A DNA stretch of 58,609 nt from an uncultured Lachnospiraceae bacterium (GTDB lineage: Bacteria > Bacillota > Clostridia > Lachnospirales > Lachnospiraceae), in contig CAMQTN010000010.1 of the NCBI GenBank assembly GCA_947037115.1, positions 1-58,609 of the forward strand, in the 5' to 3' direction. Positions 51,756-58,609 of this stretch are shown piece by piece. Under the pieces are notes generated by a model that made no database searches, was not told where the DNA came from, and saw only the letters and a program-made list of their open reading frames with translations. Positions within the stretch are counted from its first letter, which is position 1. Every line of letters begins with the position of its first letter. The position numbers and the translations under genes are program-made.

Positions 51756-54395
51756 ATGGCGGCTCAGAGTACGAGGGGGTCATCCACGAACAAAAAGAAT
51801 ACGAACAGGGGCAGGGGAAGCGTCAACAGCAGCCGGGCGAAATCGGGGAGCAGCAGGCAGAATCCCCCCATGGACCCGGGTATCAGAAATGAAATCCTGC
51901 TGATTGTGCTGGCGGCTTTGGCCCTTATTTTATTTCTGTGTAATTTTGGCGTGGTCGGCAAGTTCGGAGATGTGGTCAGCAATGTGATGTTCGGCCTCTT
52001 CGGCCTGCTTGCCTATGTGGCGCCCCTCACCATTTTCCTGATGATTGCCTTTGGCATGTTAAATGTGGGGAACAGCATTGCTACGAGAAAACTGGTGGCG
52101 GGTATTGTTTTTTTTCTTTTACTGGGCATGGTCTTTGAATTATTCAGCACAAATCCCGCGCAGGCGGAAAGCTATCAGATCGCGGAGATCTATGGCCGCT
52201 GCAGCGAAGGGCACAAGGGCGGCGGCGTGACTGCCGGGTCTTTGGCGTATCTGTCCTGCAAGTTTCTGGGGATGGTGGGAACGGTGCTTCTGATTCTTGT
52301 GCTGGGTATCATCTGTCTGGTGATTGTCACGGAGAAATCGTTTATCGGCGGTGTGGCTAAGGGCGGACGGAAAGTATATGAGCGGTCCATGGAGGATGCG
52401 GCCTACCGCAGGGAACGGGCAGCGCAGCGCAGAGAGGCTGTCTCGGAAAAGCGAAGGAGGGCGGAAGAGGAGCGCAGACTGCGGCAGGAAGAGTTGGAAA
52501 ATGAGAAACTTCTGCGCATGGATAAAAAAGTATCGGGCGTCATGCTGGATACTGCCCTTGGCAGAGAGTCAGAAAAAACAGTCGATGAGAAGAAGGCGCG
52601 GGATGATATCCACGAAATTACGGTGAACTATGAGGAGGAAGAGCCCGCAGATGAGCCGGTAAGGGAGAGGGAGAAGCATTCCTACCATTACATAGAGCAG
52701 GAGTCCGACGAGTTAAGTGAGATTCATATGGACGAGCCGGAGGAGGAAGAGGAATCTGATATGGAGGAAGACCATCCGGCGAAACCGATGGACTCTTACC
52801 AGACCCAGATGGGAAACCAGATGACGCCTTCGGCGGGCAGGGAGAGGCCCTCGGCGGTGAGCCGCCCGGCAAAACAGCCAGCCGGTGACAAGCAGACCGC
52901 AGGCCGCAGCGGGACGGACCATTACCGGTTTCCCTCCACCGACCTGCTGGATAAGCAGCAGGCAAAGAAGGGGAAAGACCCGGACAGGGAACTTCGGGAG
53001 ACAGCACTGCAGCTGGAGCAGATTCTCAAAAACTTCGGCGTGAAGGTGTCCGTCACGCAGTACAGCAGGGGTCCTTCTGTGACACGTTACGAACTTCAGC
53101 CTGAGCAGGGCGTTAAGGTCAGTAAAATTGTGGGGCTTGCGGATGATATCAAGCTGAATCTGGCGGCCACGGATATCCGCATAGAGGCGCCCATCCCGGG
53201 CAAGGCTGCGGTTGGGATTGAGGTGCCGAATAAAGAAAATACGGCAGTACCGTTCCGGGATCTGGTGGAATCCCCGGAGTTTGCTAAATTCCCCGCCAAT
53301 CTGATTTTTACGGTCGGAAAGGACATCGGTGGAAAGACTGTGTATGCGGATATCGCAAAGATGCCCCATCTGCTGATTGCAGGCGCTACGGGTTCCGGTA
53401 AATCGGTCTGCATCAATACCATTATCATGGGTATTTTATATAAAGCGCACCCGGAGGACGTCAAGATGATCATGATTGATCCGAAAGTGGTGGAACTGAG
53501 CGTTTATAACGGCATTCCCCATCTGCTGATCCCGGTGGTGACAGACCCGAAGAAGGCGGCGGCTGCCCTGCACTGGGGCGTTGCGGAGATGACTGACCGC
53601 TATAAAAAATTTGCGGATTTAAATGTGCGTGATTTAAAGGGGTACAATAAAAAAGTGGAGAGTATGAAAACCTCCGATCCGGATGCGCCGGATAAACTGC
53701 CCCAGATTCTGATTATCGTGGACGAGCTGGCGGATCTGATGATGGTATCGCCGGGGGAGGTGGAAGAATCCATCTGCCGTCTGGCGCAGCTTGCGAGAGC
53801 CTGCGGCATCCACCTGATTATAGCCACGCAGCGGCCCTCCGTGGACGTGATCACGGGCCTGATCAAGGCGAATATGCCAAGCCGCGTGGCCTTTGCGGTA
53901 TCCAGCGGTGTGGATTCCCGTACCATTCTGGATATGGTTGGGGCGGAGAAGCTGCTTGGCAAGGGCGATATGCTTTTTTACCCGCAGGGATATCCGAAGC
54001 CGGCCCGTATGCAGGGCCCCTTTGTCTCGGACGACGAGGTTTCCCGGGTGGTGGAGTTTTTAAAAGACAATGCGCCTGAGAATGCCGCCGACGAGGCGGT
54101 GGAGGAGCAGATCAACAGTCTTGCCGTAGAGACCGGACAGTCCGGTTCCGGCGGCACGGGTGAGGGCGCTTCTGCGTATGACGAGTATTTTGTGGAGGCA
54201 GGCCGCTTTATTATTGAGAAGGACAAGGCGTCGATCGGCATGTTACAGCGCATGTTTAAGATTGGCTTTAACCGCGCGGCCCGCATTATGGATCAGCTCA
54301 GCGACGCCGGAGTTGTGGGTGAAGAGGAGGGCACGAAGCCCCGACGTATCCTGATGAGTGCGGAAGAGTTTGAGCGGATAGTTGGAGACGAGTGA
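51756..54395 (+). CDS. spoIIIE: DNA translocase FtsK/SpoIIIE
   Basis: An 879-residue translocase that pumps chromosomal DNA through the division or sporulation septum. Ser/Asn/Arg-rich cytoplasmic tail, then four membrane helices (about residues 48-205: EILLIVLAALALILFLCNFG and following). A charged, Glu-rich linker (about 215-410) is followed by an alpha domain (LRETALQLEQILKNFGVKVSV), the motor with Walker A GATGSGKSVCIN (about 548) and Walker B ILIIVDELADLMM, RPSVDVITGLIKANMPSRVAF, and a C-terminal gamma winged helix (KASIGMLQRMFKIGFNRAARIMDQL) for KOPS-type reading. ATG 51756 follows GGGAGGCAGTC. Its stop lies inside structured element copy C. ftsK is equally possible as a name. Confidence 0.93.
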   Translation: MAAQSTRGSSTNKKNTNRGRGSVNSSRAKSGSSRQNPPMDPGIRNEILLIVLAALALILFLCNFGVVGKFGDVVSNVMFGLFGLLAYVAPLTIFLMIAFGMLNVGNSIATRKLVAGIVFFLLLGMVFELFSTNPAQAESYQIAEIYGRCSEGHKGGGVTAGSLAYLSCKFLGMVGTVLLILVLGIICLVIVTEKSFIGGVAKGGRKVYERSMEDAAYRRERAAQRREAVSEKRRRAEEERRLRQEELENEKLLRMDKKVSGVMLDTALGRESEKTVDEKKARDDIHEITVNYEEEEPADEPVREREKHSYHYIEQESDELSEIHMDEPEEEEESDMEEDHPAKPMDSYQTQMGNQMTPSAGRERPSAVSRPAKQPAGDKQTAGRSGTDHYRFPSTDLLDKQQAKKGKDPDRELRETALQLEQILKNFGVKVSVTQYSRGPSVTRYELQPEQGVKVSKIVGLADDIKLNLAATDIRIEAPIPGKAAVGIEVPNKENTAVPFRDLVESPEFAKFPANLIFTVGKDIGGKTVYADIAKMPHLLIAGATGSGKSVCINTIIMGILYKAHPEDVKMIMIDPKVVELSVYNGIPHLLIPVVTDPKKAAAALHWGVAEMTDRYKKFADLNVRDLKGYNKKVESMKTSDPDAPDKLPQILIIVDELADLMMVSPGEVEESICRLAQLARACGIHLIIATQRPSVDVITGLIKANMPSRVAFAVSSGVDSRTILDMVGAEKLLGKGDMLFYPQGYPKPARMQGPFVSDDEVSRVVEFLKDNAPENAADEAVEEQINSLAVETGQSGSGGTGEGASAYDEYFVEAGRFIIEKDKASIGMLQRMFKIGFNRAARIMDQLSDAGVVGEEEGTKPRRILMSAEEFERIVGDE

Positions 54396-54483
54396 AAAGG
54401 ACTTCTAAAACTCAGCAGCAAGGGCTGCTTCGTTAAGAAGCTCTATGTTTCACTCAAGAGAATGCCGGAAAGCAGGCATTCTC
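54390..54483 (+). ncRNA. Structured intergenic element, copy C (leader of fhs)
   Basis: Outer stem GAGTGAAA/TTTCACTC (54390-54397 with 54448-54455). Second stem GGACTTCT with AGAAGCTC (54399-54406 with 54436-54443, one A-C mismatch and one G-U). Inner hairpin AGCAGC-AAGG-GCTGCT (54414-54429). 3' hairpin GAGAATGCC/GGCATTCTC (54458-54466 with 54475-54483, perfect), followed by CGCAT as in copy B. TTCTC can pair with the GAGAGG ribosome binding site at 54494-54499. The spoIIIE/ftsK stop codon is inside the first arm. Confidence 0.6.
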
Positions 54484-54507
54484 CGCATGAATTGAGAGGT
54501 GAACAGC

Positions 54508-56178
54508 ATGAAGACAGATATTGAGATCGCGCAGGCGGCGGAACTGACTCCGATCACGGAGGTTGCAAAGAATATCGGCATTGAGCTGGAAGAGCTGGAA
54601 GTCTACGGGAGGTACAAGGCGAAGCTCTCGGAGGAATATATAGAGAAAATTAAAAAAAATCCCGAGGGGAAATTGATTTTGGTGACAGCGATCAATCCCA
54701 CGCCCGCAGGGGAGGGGAAGACCACCACAACGGTCGGGCTTGGACAGGCATTTGACAAACTTGGCAAAAAGGCCGTTATCGCTTTGAGGGAGCCGTCTCT
54801 CGGACCCTGCTTTGGCATAAAGGGCGGCGCAGCAGGCGGCGGTTATGCCCAGGTGGTGCCGATGGAAGATTTAAATCTGCATTTTACAGGGGATTTTCAT
54901 GCGATTACTTCCGCCAACAATCTGCTGGCGGCTCTTTTGGACAATCATATCCAGCAGGGGAATCTTCTGCGCATTGATCCCAGGCAGATTGTCTGGAAGC
55001 GGTGTCTTGACATGAATGACAGGTCGCTCCGGAATATTGTGGTCGGTATGGGCGGCAAGGCTAACGGTATGGTGCGGGAGGATCATTTTGTGATTACCGT
55101 TGCCTCGGAGATCATGGCGATTCTCTGCCTTGCTTCGGATTTTCGGGATTTGAAGGAGAGGCTTTCCCGCATTATTGTTGCCTATGACTACAGCGGCAAT
55201 GCGGTGACAGCGAAGGATTTACAGGCGGTGGGCGCGATGGCAGCGCTTTTGAAGGATGCCATGAAGCCGAATCTGATCCAGACACTGGAGCATACGCCGG
55301 CATTGGTGCACGGCGGGCCTTTTGCAAATATTGCCCACGGATGTAACTCGGTGATGGCCACGAAAACGGCGCTTCACATGGCGGATTATGTGATCACGGA
55401 GGCCGGTTTCGGCGCGGATCTGGGCGCAGAGAAATTCTTTGATATCAAGTGTCGTATGGCAGACTTAAAACCGGACGCAGTAGTGCTGGTCGCTACCATA
55501 AGAGCGCTCAAATATAACGGCGGCGTGGCCAAGGAAGATCTTTCCAGAAAAGATATGGAGGCTTTGCAGGACGGAATTGTAAATCTGGAGAAGCACATTG
55601 AAAATATACATAAGTACGGGGTACCCATTGTGGTGACTCTGAACGCGTTCGCGTCGGATACGCCGGAGGAAATTGCTTATGTACAGCGTTTCTGCGAGGA
55701 CAGGGGCTGTGAATTTGCCATCTCCGAAGTATGGGAGAAAGGCGGCGCGGGCGGCACGGCCCTGGCGCAGAAAGTCCTTGAAACATTGGAGTCCAGGGAG
55801 AGCTGTTTCTCACCTCTCTATGGTGATAACCTGTCCCTGACAGAGAAGATTCATGCGGTTGCGTCTGAAATTTATGGCGCGGGCGGTGTGACTTATACCG
55901 CGGCGGCAAAAAAGCAGCTTGAGAAGCTGGAAAGAGAGGGCTTCGGCAAACTTCCTGTCTGCATTGCAAAGACGCAGTATTCACTCTCCGACGACCCGAA
56001 ACTTTTGGGACGGCCCGTCGGCTTTGAAATGCATGTGAGGGAAGCCTACGTGTCTGCGGGAGCGGGCTTTGTGGTGGTGCTTACGGGAGATGTGATGACC
56101 ATGCCCGGCCTGCCGAAGACGCCTGCGGCATACAGAATTGATGTGGACGATGACGGAAAGATCGTCGGGCTGTTTTAA
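54508..56178 (+). CDS. fhs: Formate--tetrahydrofolate ligase
   Basis: Makes 10-formyl-THF from formate, THF and ATP, feeding purine, formyl-Met and methyl synthesis. 556 residues, standard length. P-loop [18 protein letters not shown] (about residues 67-84), [27 protein letters not shown] and [19 protein letters not shown] are typical. The start is ATG 54508 with GAGAGGTGAACAGC upstream (GTG 54499 is in frame). It is preceded by structured element copy C and followed 30 bases later by folD, forming a folate one-carbon operon. Confidence 0.94.
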   Translation: MKTDIEIAQAAELTPITEVAKNIGIELEELEVYGRYKAKLSEEYIEKIKKNPEGKLILVTAINPTPAGEGKTTTTVGLGQAFDKLGKKAVIALREPSLGPCFGIKGGAAGGGYAQVVPMEDLNLHFTGDFHAITSANNLLAALLDNHIQQGNLLRIDPRQIVWKRCLDMNDRSLRNIVVGMGGKANGMVREDHFVITVASEIMAILCLASDFRDLKERLSRIIVAYDYSGNAVTAKDLQAVGAMAALLKDAMKPNLIQTLEHTPALVHGGPFANIAHGCNSVMATKTALHMADYVITEAGFGADLGAEKFFDIKCRMADLKPDAVVLVATIRALKYNGGVAKEDLSRKDMEALQDGIVNLEKHIENIHKYGVPIVVTLNAFASDTPEEIAYVQRFCEDRGCEFAISEVWEKGGAGGTALAQKVLETLESRESCFSPLYGDNLSLTEKIHAVASEIYGAGGVTYTAAAKKQLEKLEREGFGKLPVCIAKTQYSLSDDPKLLGRPVGFEMHVREAYVSAGAGFVVVLTGDVMTMPGLPKTPAAYRIDVDDDGKIVGLF

Positions 56179-56208
56179 GCGCGGCGGAGAAATCAGGAGG
56201 GTGGAACA

Positions 56209-57051
56209 ATGCCACAGTTGATAGACGGAAAAGCCATTTCGGCACAGATTAAGGACGAGGTGAAGGAGAAGGTCCGGCAGTTAAAGGAGCAGGGGATCAG
56301 TGTCTGCCTTGCCGTGATACAGGTGGGGGAAGATCCGGCGTCCAGTGTCTATGTGGGCAATAAAAAGAAAGCCTGCGCCTATGTGGGAATCGAATCGCTG
56401 TCCTACGAACTTGCTGAGGAGACGACGCAGGAGGAGCTGCTTTCCCTGATCAGAGAACTGAATGAAAAGAAAGAGGTAAACGGGATTCTGGTGCAGCTTC
56501 CCCTGCCGGGGCATATCGATGAGGATGCGGTGATCCGTGCCATCGACGCGAAAAAGGATGTGGACGGTTTTCACCCCCAGAGTGTGGGCGCGCTCTGTAT
56601 CGGACAGCCGGGTTTTGTGTCCTGCACGCCGGCGGGCATCATTGAACTTTTAAAGCGCTCGAACGTTGAGATTGCCGGAAAAGAGTGCGTGGTGGTCGGC
56701 AGGAGCAATATCGTCGGGAAACCCATGGCGCTTCTGCTTCTTCGGGAAAACGGTACGGTGACGGTGGCACACTCCAGAACAAAAAATCTGAAAGAGGTGA
56801 CAAAGCGCGCCGATATTCTGATCGTTGCAGTGGGAAAGCCGAAGATGATTACGGGAGATTATGTGAAGGAAGGCGCGGTTGTGATAGATGTGGGCATTCA
56901 CCGCAATGAAAATAACAAACTGTGCGGTGATGTGGATTATGAGGATGTTTCGCCTGTGTGCAGTGCGATCACCCCGGTACCCGGCGGCGTCGGCCCCATG
57001 ACAATCGCCATGCTTATGTATAACTGTGCAAATTCTGTCTGCCTACAGTAG
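56209..57051 (+). CDS. folD: Bifunctional methylenetetrahydrofolate dehydrogenase/cyclohydrolase
   Basis: Interconverts 5,10-methylene-THF, methenyl-THF and 10-formyl-THF using NADP+. 280 residues. Catalytic Lys in SSVYVGNKKKACAYVGI (about residue 53), NGILVQLPLPGHID, DVDGFHP, and the Rossmann region VVVGRSNIVGKPMALLLL (about 163-180), then PVPGGVGPMTIAMLMYN at the end. GGAGGGTGGAACA precedes ATG 56209. It follows fhs in the same operon, giving the contiguous formate-to-methylene-THF steps. Confidence 0.95.
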   Translation: MPQLIDGKAISAQIKDEVKEKVRQLKEQGISVCLAVIQVGEDPASSVYVGNKKKACAYVGIESLSYELAEETTQEELLSLIRELNEKKEVNGILVQLPLPGHIDEDAVIRAIDAKKDVDGFHPQSVGALCIGQPGFVSCTPAGIIELLKRSNVEIAGKECVVVGRSNIVGKPMALLLLRENGTVTVAHSRTKNLKEVTKRADILIVAVGKPKMITGDYVKEGAVVIDVGIHRNENNKLCGDVDYEDVSPVCSAITPVPGGVGPMTIAMLMYNCANSVCLQ

Positions 57052-57084
57052 AGAGGCAGGGAAGGAAAAAGAAGGGAATAGCCT

Positions 57085-58536
57085 ATGAAGTGTCCCCATT
57101 GCGGACATGAAATGCCGGAAGGGTATCTGATCTGTGATAAGTGCGGAGAAGAGATACGGATCGTTCCGGATTTCGAACCGGAAATAGAAAACAGCATAAC
57201 GGAGACGCTTTCCACACTGGTTTCCCTCCAGGAAGAGCCGGAGGACGGGGAGGGGACAGCGGCAGAGGAGGATGTGGAGACGGAGGAATTTGATGTCAGC
57301 AGCCAGAAGAGAGGCAGGGGAGTACAGATTGTTCTGGCGCTTGCCATTCTTCTTGTGGTCGGGCTTATTTCCTATTCTCTTTATACTTTCCATATTAAAA
57401 CGGTAGAGTATCAGATCAACCGGGCGGAGACCTATGCGGAAAACGGTGACTACGATCAGGCTGTTGCCTGTCTGGAAGCGGCCTATGCAGCGTATCCCGA
57501 AGAGGCGAGAATCCTTTTTCTGGAGGCGGACTATTATTATCTACAGGAGCAGGACACCGCAGCGATTTCCGCACTCATGCGGATTATCGATAAGGAGAAC
57601 AGCAGCCGGTATTCCGAGGAGGATGTGGAGGAGGCCTACAGCAAGATCATAACCATCTATGCCAATCAGGAGTCATATGGGCAGATCAATGACCTTTTGC
57701 GGGACTGTGAAAATGAGAGGATCGTCAGTATGTTCCAGGGTTATCTGGCCATGGAGCCGGAGTTCAGCTATGTGGAGGGGAGCTATGCGGAAGTGATACC
57801 TCTGAAACTCAGCTCCAACACATCGGGGACGATCTACTATACTCTGGATGGAACAAAACCTGACAAGAACAGTCCCATTTATACGGCCCCCCTCTTTCTG
57901 GAAACGGGAGAGTACACGGTCAGCGCTTTTTTTGTGAACGATTACGGGATTGAGAGCGATATTGTCACAAAGACTTATGTGATTAATCTGGCTGTACCGA
58001 ATGCGCCGGAGGTGGAGCTCTACAGCGGCGAGTATTCAGAGGCGACGATGATCGCCGTGGAGCCGGCGGAGGGCTGCAAGATCTTTTATACCACGGATGA
58101 ATCGGAACCGACGGCGGACAGCGTGCCTTATACGGGGCCGATTCCCATGCCGCTGGGGACGACGCTTTTTAAGTTTGTGAACATCAGCAGTGAGGGGATC
58201 GCCAGCGAGGTGACCACCCGTACATATACATTGAGGCTGCGCGGTGCAATCGCCACGGATACGGCTGTGGCCAATCTGGTCAACCGTCTGGTGGAAACCG
58301 GTTATCTGGAGGATGTGACAGGCCGGAATGTCAGACAGGCCGGTACTTTGAGCTATCAGTTCAGCTCGGTGCTGCGGGTAGGCTGGGACGACTATTACAC
58401 CATATATGAGTATTATGACGACGGTACGGGGATTCTGAGCCGCACGGACAAGGTATTTCTCGTGCAGGTGTACACCGGGGAAGCCGCCCAGCTCGGATAT
58501 GACGAGGCCGGGAATTTTGTGGCAAATCCGATCTAA
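57085..58536 (+). CDS. Zinc-ribbon, TPR and chitobiase-like-domain membrane protein
   Basis: A 483-residue protein with an unusual domain string. The N-terminal zinc ribbon has two CxxC pairs (KCPHCGHEM; LICDKCGEE). An acidic linker is followed by one membrane helix (QIVLALAILLVVGLISYSLY, about 77-96). Extracytoplasmic TPR-like helices follow (INRAETYAENGDYDQAVACLEAAY, ALMRIIDKENSSRY). Two chitobiase/hexosaminidase C-terminal type beta modules come next (SGTIYYTLDGTKPDKNSPIY, CKIFYTTDESEPTADSVPY), then a C-terminal domain ending GYDEAGNFVANPI. Role unknown; the topology suggests a cytosolic zinc sensor arm and an envelope-facing binding region. It lies 33 bases after folD. Confidence 0.7.
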   Translation: MKCPHCGHEMPEGYLICDKCGEEIRIVPDFEPEIENSITETLSTLVSLQEEPEDGEGTAAEEDVETEEFDVSSQKRGRGVQIVLALAILLVVGLISYSLYTFHIKTVEYQINRAETYAENGDYDQAVACLEAAYAAYPEEARILFLEADYYYLQEQDTAAISALMRIIDKENSSRYSEEDVEEAYSKIITIYANQESYGQINDLLRDCENERIVSMFQGYLAMEPEFSYVEGSYAEVIPLKLSSNTSGTIYYTLDGTKPDKNSPIYTAPLFLETGEYTVSAFFVNDYGIESDIVTKTYVINLAVPNAPEVELYSGEYSEATMIAVEPAEGCKIFYTTDESEPTADSVPYTGPIPMPLGTTLFKFVNISSEGIASEVTTRTYTLRLRGAIATDTAVANLVNRLVETGYLEDVTGRNVRQAGTLSYQFSSVLRVGWDDYYTIYEYYDDGTGILSRTDKVFLVQVYTGEAAQLGYDEAGNFVANPI

Positions 58537-58572
58537 AACTTGCAAAAGTATGTAACTTTTTGTATATTAGAG

Positions 58573-58605
58573 CTGTCTCTTATACACATCTGACGCTGCC
58601 GACGA
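58573..58605 (+). other. Illumina Nextera transposase adapter (assembly artefact)
   Basis: The 33 bases starting CTGTCTCTTATACACATCTG and ending GCTGCCGACGA match the Nextera mosaic end plus read adapter. This is not biological sequence. The natural contig ends at or before 58572. Confidence 0.95.
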
Positions 58606-58609
58606 AGCT

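Noticed and set aside
54390..54507. THF riboswitch upstream of fhs
   Set aside because: The conserved core of the known THF riboswitch is not visible; the sequence instead matches the element shared with the metY and ABC leaders.

Overview
The window looks like a chromosomal contig from an anaerobic, spore-forming Lachnospiraceae (Clostridia) bacterium, probably a gut commensal. This rests on the gene families seen (CotJABC spore coat, TepA next to SpoIIIE/FtsK, a group B-type monomeric [FeFe] hydrogenase, Rex, eukaryotic-type NADP isocitrate dehydrogenase, BspA-like leucine-rich surface proteins with a class B sortase) and on Firmicute-style ribosome binding sites. No rRNA, tRNA or CRISPR array was seen. 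The last bases carry an Illumina Nextera adapter, so the contig end is artefactual.

Layout. 1-2796 is a decayed accessory patch: a doubly broken IS110 transposase, a truncated sigma-like gene, and an Abi_2/HEPN abortive-infection gene with its own promoter and a hairpin leader. It abuts cotJC, which has lost its 3' end. 2797-3664 is the cotJABC spore-coat operon (minus strand). 3969-12330 holds a GldA/GldFG-type ABC exporter, the hydrogenase, gltX, a UvrD-like helicase and a convergent DUF1292 gene. 12532-18608 holds a GH13 debranching-like protein that lacks its catalytic nucleophile, DUF5662, a tiny Cys/Pro protein, trpS and a tandem pair of DUF1189 membrane proteins. 18612-24892 holds a histidine phosphatase, hflKC-like genes, a MATE transporter, a TPR protein and a DUF4037 protein. 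25096-35750 is a cell-surface module: a heptad-repeat coiled-coil protein, a class B sortase and two large BspA-type proteins ending in TPxTGD sorting signals.

35914-43693 holds an AAA/DUF4143 ATPase, a subtilase, a GntR/FCD regulator with a palindromic operator-like site beside icd, an ABC-F protein, rex with a Rex-like palindrome over its promoter, and a coiled-coil gene. 43945-58536 is core metabolism and cell biology: alr, an antitoxin-less mazF, a CBS/CorC membrane protein, yebC, metY, a polytopic membrane protein, tepA, spoIIIE/ftsK, fhs, folD and a zinc-ribbon/TPR protein.

The most notable signal is a repeated, structured intergenic element at 3842-3907, 47854-47948 and 54390-54483, with half a copy at 49243-49266. 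Its helices are kept by compensatory base changes, and two full copies lie just upstream of the ribosome binding sites of metY and fhs. It may be a cis-regulatory RNA or a structured dispersed repeat. Second is the type III toxin-antitoxin-like arrangement (promoter, small hairpin RNA, T-rich tract, HEPN gene) at the Abi_2 locus. Third is a different repeat upstream of alr that can fold as a three-way junction.
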